This document shows positions 48,870-58,397 of a stretch of DNA of 64,000 nucleotides, in pieces. Location of the stretch: assembly GCA_029981855.1 (NCBI GenBank), contig JARRCS010000002.1, positions 112,157 to 176,156 of the forward strand, in the 5' to 3' direction. This stretch comes from Halanaerobiales bacterium. GTDB lineage: Bacteria; Bacillota; Halanaerobiia; Halanaerobiales; DTU029. Each line of letters opens with the position of its first letter. Positions within the stretch are counted from its first letter, which is position 1. The notes under the pieces are model-generated. The model did not search any database and had not been told where the DNA came from. It saw nothing but the letters and a program-made list of their open reading frames with translations. Both the position numbers and the translations under genes were made by a program.

Positions 48870-49426
48870 TATACCCTTTCAATATACTCCCCGGTCCGGG
48901 TATCAACCTTGATCACATCTCCCTCACTGATAAAGAGGGGCACCTGGACTACCGCCCCAGTCTCCAGAGTGGCCGGTTTGGAACCCCCCGAAACAGTATT
49001 TCCCTTGATTCCCGGCTGGGTCTGGACAACCTCAAGCTCGACAAAAGTTGGCAGGGTAATATCTATAGGCTGGCCTTCATACATGGCTACCTCCAGAGTC
49101 ATATTCTCTTTAAGAAAATTAACCTTATCCCCCAGCTGTTCCTTGGTCAGGGTTATCTGTTCAAAGGTTTCATTATCCATAAAGACATAATCTCCTCCAC
49201 TCTGATAGAGGAACTGCATCTCCTTCTGCTCCACATGAGCCCGGTTTACTTTTTCACCGGCCCGGAAGGTTTTCTCAATAACCCCTCCATCTTTAAGATT
49301 CCTTAGTTTGGTCTTAACAAGAGCCCCACCTCTTCCCAACTTGGAATGCTGGTAGTCAATTACCTGATAGACGGTTCCATCAAGTTCAATGGTTAATCCG
49401 TTATGAAAATCATTGGTTGAAATCAT
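48869..49426 (-). CDS. efp: Elongation factor P
   Basis: 185 residues with the KOW-like N-terminal and two OB domains, modified-residue loop region [13 protein letters not shown] at 32-44 and a C-terminal [17 protein letters not shown]. Relieves ribosome stalling at polyprolines. Separate 160-base gap from pepQ. Confidence 0.96.
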   Translation of the reverse strand: MISTNDFHNGLTIELDGTVYQVIDYQHSKLGRGGALVKTKLRNLKDGGVIEKTFRAGEKVNRAHVEQKEMQFLYQSGGDYVFMDNETFEQITLTKEQLGDKVNFLKENMTLEVAMYEGQPIDITLPTFVELEVVQTQPGIKGNTVSGGSKPATLETGAVVQVPLFISEGDVIKVDTRTGEYIERV

Positions 49427-49590
49427 ATTAATTCAGCTCCTTACTCTAATGTACTGTCAGGTATTAGATGATTATAGAATGCCTCCTACATTATTATAAC
49501 AAATTTGTTTCGCATAATCATCTAAAAAGGTGAATTTGTTGATGTGAGAACCTATATATTACCTTGCTAAAAAGTAACAACGATCTCTTA

Positions 49591-50658
49591 CTATAAGATA
49601 ATTAACTCCTTGGGAGATTGATTCAGTACCTCACAGCCATCCTCAGTTATTAATAGGTCATCCTCTATTCTGACACCACCCCAGTCCGGGATATAGATTC
49701 CGGGCTCATCTGTTATTAACATCCCTACTTTGAGAACTTCCTCCGAGGCATAGGAAACACGCGGACCTTCGTGGACCTCCACCCCGATCCCGTGACCGAG
49801 GCTGTGGCCGAAATTCTCCTTATAACCGGCCTCAGCAATAATATCCCTGGCCAGGGCATCGGCCTCCTGGCAGGTCATTCCCGGTTTAATCTTCTCAATC
49901 ACCTCCAGCTGGGCCTTAAGAACAATCTCATATATCTCCCTCTGTTTAGCTGTGGGCTCACCCAGAACAACGGTTCTGGTCATATCGGAACAGTAACCCT
50001 GATAAACGGCGCCGAAATCCATGGTGATGAAATCGCCTACTTTAAGTTTCTTATCGGTTGCCACCCCGTGAGGCAGGGATGACCTCTTACCGGAGGCTAC
50101 AATAAAATCAAAGGCATTCTTCTCTGCCCCCTCTTTTTTCATAAAATACTCTAACTCCAGGGCAACCTCCCTCTCGGTCAAACCGGGTTTGATAAAATTA
50201 CAGATATGCTCAAAGGCCCTATCGGTAATCTCCACAGCTTTCCTGATCTTTTCTACTTCACTCTTATCCTTAATGATCCTCAGGCCGGCAATCAAATCCT
50301 GGGTTGGGAGTAGTTCCACCTCAGGCATTTTTTCCCGGTATTTTTCAAACTGAGCAAAAGAAACGGTTTTGGCCTCAAAGCCTAATTTTTTCACCCCGTC
50401 CTCCTTTGCTAATTCGCCAATTTTTTCCACCTGGTTCCGGGTTACTTCCAGTACTTCAAAGCCCCTGGTCTGCTGACGGGCCTGTTCTGTATAACGAAAA
50501 TCGGTAATAAAATAATTATTCTTCCTGGTAAAGAGAACCCTACCGGCAGTCCCCGTAAAACCGGTCAGATAAAAGCGGCTTACCGCTGAATCAATTAAAA
50601 GCCCATCAAGCCCCTCTTCCTCCATCAGTTTATGGACTTTGGTAATCCTTTCCTCCAT
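49591..50658 (-). CDS. Xaa-Pro aminopeptidase (M24 family)
   Basis: 355 residues; ATG 50658 overlaps the aroQ stop (TGATG) with GGGGAG ahead. Pita-bread fold with metal ligands in DFGAVYQGYCSDMTRT near 214-229, GHSLGHGIGVEVHEGP near 287-302 and late EPGIYIPDWGGVRIEDD. Cuts Xaa-Pro dipeptides. Usual partner of efp in Firmicutes. Confidence 0.94.
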   Translation of the reverse strand: MEERITKVHKLMEEEGLDGLLIDSAVSRFYLTGFTGTAGRVLFTRKNNYFITDFRYTEQARQQTRGFEVLEVTRNQVEKIGELAKEDGVKKLGFEAKTVSFAQFEKYREKMPEVELLPTQDLIAGLRIIKDKSEVEKIRKAVEITDRAFEHICNFIKPGLTEREVALELEYFMKKEGAEKNAFDFIVASGKRSSLPHGVATDKKLKVGDFITMDFGAVYQGYCSDMTRTVVLGEPTAKQREIYEIVLKAQLEVIEKIKPGMTCQEADALARDIIAEAGYKENFGHSLGHGIGVEVHEGPRVSYASEEVLKVGMLITDEPGIYIPDWGGVRIEDDLLITEDGCEVLNQSPKELIIL

Positions 50659-51104
50659 CAAAAACTCCCCTTCTTAATAATTTTTAGCATTGCCTCAAGG
50701 GCATAGAGGTATCCATCAGGCCCCAGTCCGCTTATCTGACCTACCGCCACCGAAGCAATAACTGACCTGTGCCTAAAATCCTCCCGCTGGTAGATATTAC
50801 TGATATGTACTTCAATAACCGGCAGCTGAATCGCCACCAGGGCATCACGCAGAACAATGCTGTAATGAGTCAGTCCGGCCGGATTAATGATAATCCCCTT
50901 AAACTTATTATATCCCTGCTGGATAAAATCTACAATCTCCCCTTCATGGTTGCTCTGAAAGATCTCTACTTCTGCCTGTAAATGAGCAGCTTTTTTTAGG
51001 ATCTCCTTATTGATATCCTCCAGATTTTTTGTCCCGTATACTTCAGGCTCCCTCACTCCCAGTAAATTTAAATTAGGTCCATGAATAACAGCAATTTTTA
51101 TCAA
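50658..51104 (-). CDS. aroQ: Type II 3-dehydroquinate dehydratase
   Basis: 148 residues, family length. HGPNLNLLGVREPEVYG at 9-25 (catalytic Tyr24), INPAGLTHYSIVLRDAL near 73-89 and HISNIYQREDFRHRS near 99-113. Third step of the shikimate pathway. ATG overlaps the aroB stop. Confidence 0.96.
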   Translation of the reverse strand: MIKIAVIHGPNLNLLGVREPEVYGTKNLEDINKEILKKAAHLQAEVEIFQSNHEGEIVDFIQQGYNKFKGIIINPAGLTHYSIVLRDALVAIQLPVIEVHISNIYQREDFRHRSVIASVAVGQISGLGPDGYLYALEAMLKIIKKGSF

Positions 51105-52201
51105 ACTAATCCCTCCAGTATTTCTCTTACCAGCTGATTATCTATATCGCTTTTAATAAAGGCGTGCCCAAGCCTCTCTAAAAGAATCCACCTTAATTTA
51201 TTTTCCCTGACCTTTTTATCATAAAAAAGTGTCTGAAAAAGGCCTTCAACATCTTCACCATAGCGGCAGGAAAAGGGTAACCCGTATAGTCTGACTATAT
51301 CCCCCAGGATTTCCAGGTCTTCTCTGGTAAGAAAACCCAGCTTACAGGAGAGCCTTCCGGCCCCGATCATACCGATGGCTACAGCCTCTCCGTGATTATA
51401 CACCTGATAGCCGGTCACCGCCTCAATAGCATGACCAATGGTATGACCAAAATTTAAAAGAGCCCTGACCCCTTTCTCCTTCTCATCCTCCCTGACTATC
51501 TCGGCCTTAATGGCACAAGAACGGGTAATGAGGTGGAGCAGGGCCTCTGTCTCCAGATTGAAGATTGCTTCCTTATGCTCCTTTAGATAGATGGCAAAAT
51601 CCCTGTCGGCTATCAGGCCGTACTTAATCACCTCGGCTATCCCCGTCTTTAATTCCCTTAGCGGTAGTGTCTGTAAAAAATCGGGGTCAATAACAACCAG
51701 TTCAGGCTGGTAAAAGGCACCGATAAGATTCTTACCCTTGGGGTGGTTAATGGCCGTCTTCCCACCAACACTGCTATCTACCTGGGCCAGCAGGGTTGTT
51801 GGTATTTGTACAAAGGATATCCCCCGCATAAAGGTAGCTGCCAGAAAACCGGCCAGATCACCGACCACACCGCCACCCAGAGCCATAATCAGATTATCCC
51901 TGTTAAAACCCTTCTCTAACAGCAGGTCATAACCCTTATGCAAATACTTAAATGACTTGGCCTGTTCTCCGGCTGGGAGGGTATAGATAACAACCTCATA
52001 CCCGGCCTTCCTTAAGAGTTCCTCTATCACCTCAGCATAATATGCTCTGACATTTTTATCGGTAACTAATAAGATTTTATCACCCTGATATCTGGCAGTC
52101 AATAACCGCCCAATCTCCTCTTTAATCCCCTTTTCAATTAAAATCGGGTAACTGCGTTTCCTTTCTCCGATCTCAACCCTAATCTCCGGCATCTTTATCA
52201 A
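51101..52201 (-). CDS. aroB: 3-dehydroquinate synthase
   Basis: 366 residues. NAD motif GGGVVGDLAGFLAATFMRGI near 108-127, metal ligands include GHTIGHAIE near 251-259. Closes DAHP to 3-dehydroquinate. Overlaps the aroK end by 22 bases. Confidence 0.96.
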   Translation of the reverse strand: MIKMPEIRVEIGERKRSYPILIEKGIKEEIGRLLTARYQGDKILLVTDKNVRAYYAEVIEELLRKAGYEVVIYTLPAGEQAKSFKYLHKGYDLLLEKGFNRDNLIMALGGGVVGDLAGFLAATFMRGISFVQIPTTLLAQVDSSVGGKTAINHPKGKNLIGAFYQPELVVIDPDFLQTLPLRELKTGIAEVIKYGLIADRDFAIYLKEHKEAIFNLETEALLHLITRSCAIKAEIVREDEKEKGVRALLNFGHTIGHAIEAVTGYQVYNHGEAVAIGMIGAGRLSCKLGFLTREDLEILGDIVRLYGLPFSCRYGEDVEGLFQTLFYDKKVRENKLRWILLERLGHAFIKSDIDNQLVREILEGLV

Positions 52202-52697
52202 CTCCTATCATTGCTAGTATCTCCCCGGTAACCTCAAGCAGGGTCTTCCCTTCTGTATCTACCCTGTTTTTAAATTCCCGGTAATAAACTTCCCGTTTTT
52301 TTAATAACTCATTAATCCTTTTTTCAGGTTTGGTAAGGTTAAGAAGTGGCCTGCCCCCGCCGGAAGTCCGCCGGTAGATTGTTTCAGGAGAGGCCGTTAA
52401 TAAAACCGGGAAGGTCCTATCCTTGAGTAATCTTCTGTTTTTAGCAGAGATGACAATCCCTCCCCCGGTTGCCAGGACAAAACTATCATCTGAATTAATA
52501 ATCTCTTCCAGGACCTCACTCTCAACCCTGCGAAAATATTCTTCTCCCTCTTCAGCAAATATCTCCGGTATTGAACGCCCTTCCTTTTTTTCGATTAAAA
52601 GGTCAGTATCTAAAAATTTAAGGCCGAGTCTTCTGGCCAGCAGCCTTCCCACACTTGACTTGCCGGTACCCATAAAGCCGACCAGGGCTATTCTCAT
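52179..52697 (-). CDS. aroK: Shikimate kinase
   Basis: 172 residues. P-loop GFMGTGKSSVG at 7-17, DTDLLIE (shikimate-binding Asp) near 31-37, GGG near 79-81 and the lid Arg region. Phosphorylates shikimate. Between aroC and aroB. Confidence 0.95.
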   Translation of the reverse strand: MRIALVGFMGTGKSSVGRLLARRLGLKFLDTDLLIEKKEGRSIPEIFAEEGEEYFRRVESEVLEEIINSDDSFVLATGGGIVISAKNRRLLKDRTFPVLLTASPETIYRRTSGGGRPLLNLTKPEKRINELLKKREVYYREFKNRVDTEGKTLLEVTGEILAMIGVDKDAGD

Positions 52698-52747
52698 CTT
52701 TTATCCCCTCCCTTTACTATATCATTTGCTTAAATACTAGCATGATA

Positions 52748-53953
52748 TTAATAATCCTTTATTTTCTCCAGATAGCTCCGGTAATTATCAAGTATCTCCT
52801 CGATATGGTCCCCCCCGAACTTCTCCAGCAGGGCCTGGGCCAGAATAAAGCTGACCATCGCTTCAGCAACCACCCCGGCCGCGGGTACTGCCGTTACATC
52901 CGAGCGCTCCACACTGGCCTTAAAGGGTTCTTTTGTCTGAATATCGACCGATTGCAGGGGTTTATAGAGGGTAGGGATTGGTTTCATCGCCAGTCTGATA
53001 ACCAGAGGTTCCCCGTTAGTTATTCCACCTTCCAGACCCCCGGCCCGGTTAGTCTTTCGATAAAAACCCTTTTCCTCACTATAATAGATTTCATCATGAA
53101 CCTGAGAGCCGGTTTTACCAGCATTGCTGAAAGCAGGCCCTATCTCTACCCCCTTAATTGCCGGAATACTTAACAAAGCCTGAGCAAGCCTCCCATCAAG
53201 TCTCCTGTGCCACTGGGTATGGCTGCCCAGCCCCACCGGTAAGGAAGTGGTACGAATCTCAATCACTCCCCCCAGACTATCTCCTTCCCTCTTAATTTTA
53301 TCTATATAGGCAATCATTTCCTTTTCTTTCTCCGGGTCATAGCAATGAAGGGGAGAGTCTGAAACCCTCGCTTTTAATTGAGAAAAGCTTACCTCAGGTA
53401 AATCACTCTTGACTTCACCTATCTGGACAACATGACTAATAATCTCAATTTGAAAGTATTTTAGGAGATTATCTGTTAACCCCCCAGCAGCCGTCCTGGC
53501 CGCTGTCTCCCTGGCACTGGCCCTCTCCAGTATATTACGGATATCATCGGTATTATACTTAAAGGCCCCGGCCAGGTCAGCATGTCCTGGTCTGGGTTTA
53601 GTTACTTCAGCCTTAATCTTCTTAAGCCTGCCATCTTTTTTAAGGGTAATCTCCTCAAGTTCAGAATCTTTATCAGCAACAGGTGCCATCACTTTCTGCC
53701 AGTTTTCCCAGTCACGGTTATAAATTAAGAGCCCGACCGGGCTCCCGATTGTCTTACCATGTCTAATACCGCTAAAAATATCTACCTTATCCCTCTCAAT
53801 CTTCATCCTGCCCCCACGACCGTAACCACCCTGGCGGCGGGCCAGTTTATTATTAATTAGGTCAATATCAATCTCCACTCCTGCCGGCATTCCATCTATA
53901 ATAACCATTAAACCCTTTCCATGGGATTCTCCTGCTGTTTTAAACTCAAGCAT
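52748..53953 (-). CDS. aroC: Chorismate synthase
   Basis: 401 residues. GESHG at 8-12, RRQGGYGRGGRM near 39-50, RASARETAARTAAGG near 143-157 and SDVTAVPAAGVVAEAM near 353-368. Last step to chorismate, FMN dependent. First gene of the aroC-aroK-aroB-aroQ-pepQ order. Confidence 0.96.
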   Translation of the reverse strand: MLEFKTAGESHGKGLMVIIDGMPAGVEIDIDLINNKLARRQGGYGRGGRMKIERDKVDIFSGIRHGKTIGSPVGLLIYNRDWENWQKVMAPVADKDSELEEITLKKDGRLKKIKAEVTKPRPGHADLAGAFKYNTDDIRNILERASARETAARTAAGGLTDNLLKYFQIEIISHVVQIGEVKSDLPEVSFSQLKARVSDSPLHCYDPEKEKEMIAYIDKIKREGDSLGGVIEIRTTSLPVGLGSHTQWHRRLDGRLAQALLSIPAIKGVEIGPAFSNAGKTGSQVHDEIYYSEEKGFYRKTNRAGGLEGGITNGEPLVIRLAMKPIPTLYKPLQSVDIQTKEPFKASVERSDVTAVPAAGVVAEAMVSFILAQALLEKFGGDHIEEILDNYRSYLEKIKDY

Positions 53954-54136
53954 ACTATCACCCCTCTAATTATAGTTCTACATTAAGGGCAGAATCTCCT
54001 TTATTAAATTTTCTTTCTGAACAAACCGGCTATTAACATAACGAGGAAAATAATCAATCCACATACGATACATCCTCAGTGAAATGATACAACCTCAATG
54101 GATTTTTTGGGAGTTCCATGTGGCAAGTTTCCTTAT

Positions 54137-54173
54137 ATTTTAAAGCAACGCTTTTTAAGCGTTGCTTTAAAAT
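54137..54173. terminator. Palindromic terminator between pilQ and aroC
   Basis: TTTTAAAGCAACGC / GCGTTGCTTTAAAA perfect inverted repeat around a TTTTTAA loop. It ends the pil operon leftwards; T-run is only moderate. Confidence 0.7.
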
Positions 54174-54195
54174 AATGTTTATATTGAATTAAAAT

Positions 54196-56661
54196 CTAAT
54201 CTCCAATAACCTTCGGTACTATAATTATCATATCTTCCGGTACCTTTCTTTCGTCATCAATATTGTTAATCTCTTTTAACCTCTCCTCCTCTACTCCAAA
54301 TTTTTGAGAGATGTCCCGAAGGGTTTCGCCTTCATGCCTCCGGTAAAGGTGGCTCTTTGGGACAGGAATTGTTATCCTACTTCCCGGTTCAACCTCCTTC
54401 TTCTCCAGCCCGTTAACAAAACAAATATCATCTACCGGCAAACCGTATTTTAAAGCAATATCAACAATGCTTTCCTTCTCATTAACGATATAGACTACAT
54501 TAAGAAATGCCGGCAGGTCATCTGCTTTTTGCCCTTCCCTCTTTCGGCGTTCCTTATTTAAAATTCCTTCAATCTCTCCAACAGTCAATCCGACCAACTT
54601 CCCGGATTGAACTTTTTCCCGCTCCGGTTCCTCTGCCGCTTTCGGTTCCTCCACCTGTTTCCGCTCAACTGAAGTTTCCTCGACCGGATCATTTACATTT
54701 TCATTTTCCTCTATATTATCTATATTATCATTCTCAATGCTTTTATCTTCTACTCTTTTTTCTTTGACAATATGCGGGGTAATGAAAATGATCAGCTCCG
54801 TCTTGATATTATTTCGGCTTCTATGTTTGAAAAGTTCACCTAAAATAGGAATCTCGGACAGTACAGGTACTTTAGATACACTCTCGATAATATCATCCTG
54901 TATCAGACCACCGATAGCAAATGTCTCTCCGTCCTTTAAACGGATCTTGGTTTCTACCTCTCTGGTATTAATTGGAGGTAAGCTGGAGCCGATAGATTCC
55001 CCGATACTGCTGACTTTAGGACTTACCTCCAGGACAATCTGGTTATCACCGGTAATCCAGGGTTTAAACTCCAGGGTAATACCGGCCTCAATATATTCAA
55101 TTGTTTTGGTTACCATTCCTTCCTCTACCTCTTCTACAACTACCGGTATCCGGTCACCGATCAGGAGTTTGGCCTTTTCGCCATTTAAGGTCATCAGTCT
55201 GGGATTGGCCAGGGTATTGGCACTACCGCTCTCTTCCAGTGCCTTTATTGCATCTGGCCAAGATATGCTCAGAGAATCAATTTTCCCATCATCCTTGACG
55301 AAATTTATCTCTGATAATTTATCGGGGTAGATCCCAAGTTTTTTAAGTTCGGTTCTGGAAATCTCTTCAATCCTGGCCTCAATAATAACCTGCCGTCGGG
55401 GAGTATCCAATCTCCTGATAAGGGCAATAGCCTCCCTTACATCATCCTCTTTACCGTTGATAATCAATTCCTTCTTCTTCTGATTGAATTGCAATTTTAC
55501 CTCCGGATGAAACCCGGAAAGAATTGATTCGGTTTCCTCCAAATCAAGATAGTCAACCCGCACAAATTCGGTTACCTCTTTATCTAATTGATCCAGCTTC
55601 CGGGCCAGGGAGACAGCTAACTTAACTTCGTCCTCCTTACCGGTAATAACTAACTGCTGTCTTTCTTCAACAGGATGAATCTTTAAATCAGGTGCAATCT
55701 CGATAATCCTGTTCTTTATTTCCTCAAGCTGCCCGAATTTAAGCTGAACAACATCGGTTATCTCTTCCCGGGGAATATCCAGTTTCCTTACCAGCTCAAC
55801 TGCCTTCTCGACTTCAGCTTTTTTTCCGGAGATTATCAGCTGGTCATTCAGCTGGTCAACCTGGACCTTTAGATCAGGATAGATTCCCTTTATCTGCTCC
55901 TTAATATTGTCTGGTTCACCGGAATTTAACTTTATGGTCTTAATAACCTCTTCTTCCGGAGCAATATCTAACCTCTCAATCAGCAGGAGAGCATTCTCTA
56001 CATCTTCCTTCAGTCCATGGATAATTAATTGCCGGTTTATTTTATCCAGCTCTAATCTTAATTCCGGAAAAATACCCTTAATATGTTTTTCCAGGTTACC
56101 CGGGTCAGCAAATTCTATCTTTACAGCCCTGACAACTTCTTTTCTGGGAATATCAATCTTCTTGATCAGGTCTATTGCCTCTGATATCTCTTCTTCCTTT
56201 CCCTTTAGAATTAAACTGTGATTTCTCTGATCCAGCTGAACATTTAAACCGGGGTGAATACCGGTAATAATACCTTTCAAATCAACCAGCTCGGCATAAT
56301 TAATCTCCACAGTTCTGGTTATAATTTTAGCATAAATATCTTCGATGCGTTCAGGTGTAGCTACTACAACGGTATTTCCATCCCATTTATAGGCAAGGTT
56401 ATGGGTCTGGGTAATCAAATCCAGGGCCTCATTAAAGGAGACTTCCCTTAAATGAAGGGTAATCATCCCCTCCACCGAACCATCGATAACCAGATTATAG
56501 TTACCGAGTTCAGCGACTGACCGTAAGACATCTCTGATATCTGCTTCCTTAAAATTCATATTGATTAATTGATCATCTGACTCTGCATTAGCAAGGCTAA
56601 CTACGGAGATTAATAAAAGAAAAAGAATCAAGGCCGGGAATATACCTCTTCTAGCTTGCAC
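54196..56661 (-). CDS. pilQ: Secretin PilQ with five N1-type repeats and two C-terminal LysM domains
   Basis: About 821 residues from GTG 56661 (GGAG eight bases ahead); a TTG at 56682 is the longer choice. Signal peptide (to about ANAES), secretin STN/N0 domain (about 30-105), then five repeats of about 64 residues each ending in a motif like LI-GKE-EV--A--LI-KLDIP, a secretin pore domain (about 425-655) and, after an acidic linker, two LysM domains (about 720-770 and 772-820). It forms the outer-membrane pore for type IV pili. LysM domains normally lie at the N-terminal side or are replaced by AMIN; here they are C-terminal. Confidence 0.93.
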   Translation of the reverse strand: MQARRGIFPALILFLLLISVVSLANAESDDQLINMNFKEADIRDVLRSVAELGNYNLVIDGSVEGMITLHLREVSFNEALDLITQTHNLAYKWDGNTVVVATPERIEDIYAKIITRTVEINYAELVDLKGIITGIHPGLNVQLDQRNHSLILKGKEEEISEAIDLIKKIDIPRKEVVRAVKIEFADPGNLEKHIKGIFPELRLELDKINRQLIIHGLKEDVENALLLIERLDIAPEEEVIKTIKLNSGEPDNIKEQIKGIYPDLKVQVDQLNDQLIISGKKAEVEKAVELVRKLDIPREEITDVVQLKFGQLEEIKNRIIEIAPDLKIHPVEERQQLVITGKEDEVKLAVSLARKLDQLDKEVTEFVRVDYLDLEETESILSGFHPEVKLQFNQKKKELIINGKEDDVREAIALIRRLDTPRRQVIIEARIEEISRTELKKLGIYPDKLSEINFVKDDGKIDSLSISWPDAIKALEESGSANTLANPRLMTLNGEKAKLLIGDRIPVVVEEVEEGMVTKTIEYIEAGITLEFKPWITGDNQIVLEVSPKVSSIGESIGSSLPPINTREVETKIRLKDGETFAIGGLIQDDIIESVSKVPVLSEIPILGELFKHRSRNNIKTELIIFITPHIVKEKRVEDKSIENDNIDNIEENENVNDPVEETSVERKQVEEPKAAEEPEREKVQSGKLVGLTVGEIEGILNKERRKREGQKADDLPAFLNVVYIVNEKESIVDIALKYGLPVDDICFVNGLEKKEVEPGSRITIPVPKSHLYRRHEGETLRDISQKFGVEEERLKEINNIDDERKVPEDMIIIVPKVIGD

Positions 56662-56832
56662 CTGAACCACTCCATATCTCAATATTAAAAGTTATCCCTC
56701 TATATAAAGCAACAAGACTATCCTCCGTTATCTTAACAATCTTGAACTCATCAATCAAGTCCTCCTGCCTGATAATCTTTGTACCATAATTAAAATTATT
56801 ATCCGTTCTCTCTGACTAAGCCTGTCCCACAA
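56651..56832 (-). pseudogene. Scar of a pilO/pilP-like gene between pilC and pilQ
   Basis: From TTG 56832 (AAGGGG eight bases ahead) the reading is WDRLSQRERIIILIM, like the start of PilO/GspM proteins, ending after 25 codons. In another frame NYGTKIIRQEDLIDEFKIVK then ITEDSLVALYRGITFNIEIW looks like the C-terminus of a PilP-type protein and stops 11 bases inside the pilQ start. This place normally holds pilM, pilN and pilO. Best read as a large deletion fusing the start of one gene to the end of another. Confidence 0.55.
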
Positions 56833-57084
56833 ATTAATCACCCCTTATAGTCGCTGCAGCCAAAAAAGGCCAAAAGCCAATTTGCTCTTTAAACCTTTAT
56901 TCTTAAATATTATCATAATTATACCGAAAAAAGACTATTAGAATTCCAAGTAAAGACTGTCATTAAAAATTCTACTGCTGGTTATTGCAAGCTAATCGGG
57001 GCTTTACAGTATCGACATTCGCCTCTTAAGAAGAAGTAACTAGAAATCAATTAATGTAAGACCAGCTCGATTTGACAATCCTAT
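56833..57084. other. Gap between the pilO-like scar and pilC
   Basis: 252 AT-rich bases with no support for a gene. Together with the scar it replaces the pilMNO genes normally found here. Confidence 0.4.
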
Positions 57085-58302
57085 TCATCCAATAATAGAA
57101 TACATATTTAATACAGGTAATATGATCGCAAGAGCTATAAAGCCAACAATCAGGGCTAAAAATATAATCAACACCGGTTCAATGAGGGAAACAATTCCTT
57201 CTACCGCCGTTTCCACTTCCCTGTCATAAAACTCAGCTACCTTCTTCAACATCTCATCAATTGCCCCTGACTCTTCACCTACCTTCAACATCTGAACAAC
57301 CATCTTGGGAAATTCACCACTCTCAGCCAGGGGATCAGAAATATTTGTCCCTTCTCTGAGTCGTCCTCTGGCTCTAATCAATACTTTAGCAATTACCTGG
57401 TTGCCCACCACTTCCTCAACAACAGCCAATGATTCCAGAAGATTTACTCCACTGTCAAGCAGAATACTTAAAGTGCTGGCAAAGCGAGAAATTACAATCT
57501 TCTGCATTATCTTCCCTATTACAGGTAATTTCAACATTATCCTGTCATACTTATATTTGCCAGAAGGGGTTTTACTATATCTTTTTAAAGTAAGAATAAT
57601 AGCAATTATAATCCCAAAGACAAGCCACCAATACTTCTGCATAAAACCGCCAAATTCTAAAAAAATTCTGGTAAGCAAAGGCAATTCAGCCCCAAAACCA
57701 GCATATATATTGACAAAATTGGGCAGCACACTGATTATAAGAAAAACAATAATTACAATAGCTACAACCAGGACTATTACAGGGTAATAAAGAGCAGATT
57801 TTACCTTCTGACCTATTTCATTCTGACGCTGATAATGTCCAGCCAGATTGACCAAAACATGATCCAGCATACCTCCGGCCTCACCAGCTCTTATCATCTG
57901 ACAATAAAATTCGGGAAAAACTTTAGGATAACGTAACATAGCTTCAGAGAGGCTGGAACCAGCCTCTATATCTTCCTGTACTCTAGCCAGTACTTCTTTT
58001 AATTTAGCATTCTCAGTCTGTTCCTGCATAATCTCCAGGGAATCAACCAGCGAGATACCAGCATTGATCAGTACCGAGAATTGCTGGCTAAAAACAGCCA
58101 GATCACTGGTCTTAACACGGTTATTAAATTTTATAATATCTTTAATGTCTCGCTTACTTTCAGTTCCTTTCTCAATAGAAGTAATATAATAACCCTGTTT
58201 TCGCAACTGACTGGCAACTTTAGATGCTTCATCAGCAGTAATACTCCCTGCTATCTTTTTTCCGTGTTTATCTTTTGCTTCATAATTAAAAACTGGTGCC
58301 AT
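57085..58302 (-). CDS. pilC: Type IV pilus inner-membrane platform protein PilC
   Basis: 405 residues with two T2SF domains (about 65-190 and 270-395) and three membrane helices (about 170-195, 218-235, 375-400). Links the ATPases to pilus assembly. Between pilT and the pilMNO scar. Confidence 0.95.
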   Translation of the reverse strand: MAPVFNYEAKDKHGKKIAGSITADEASKVASQLRKQGYYITSIEKGTESKRDIKDIIKFNNRVKTSDLAVFSQQFSVLINAGISLVDSLEIMQEQTENAKLKEVLARVQEDIEAGSSLSEAMLRYPKVFPEFYCQMIRAGEAGGMLDHVLVNLAGHYQRQNEIGQKVKSALYYPVIVLVVAIVIIVFLIISVLPNFVNIYAGFGAELPLLTRIFLEFGGFMQKYWWLVFGIIIAIILTLKRYSKTPSGKYKYDRIMLKLPVIGKIMQKIVISRFASTLSILLDSGVNLLESLAVVEEVVGNQVIAKVLIRARGRLREGTNISDPLAESGEFPKMVVQMLKVGEESGAIDEMLKKVAEFYDREVETAVEGIVSLIEPVLIIFLALIVGFIALAIILPVLNMYSIIG

Positions 58303-58397
58303 CTATCCCATCACCTTTTTCTGGTTTCAGACTGTTTCATTATTATATATATCCTCTTATATCTTCGTTTTATGATTTCTAACATCTGACTTCTAAT

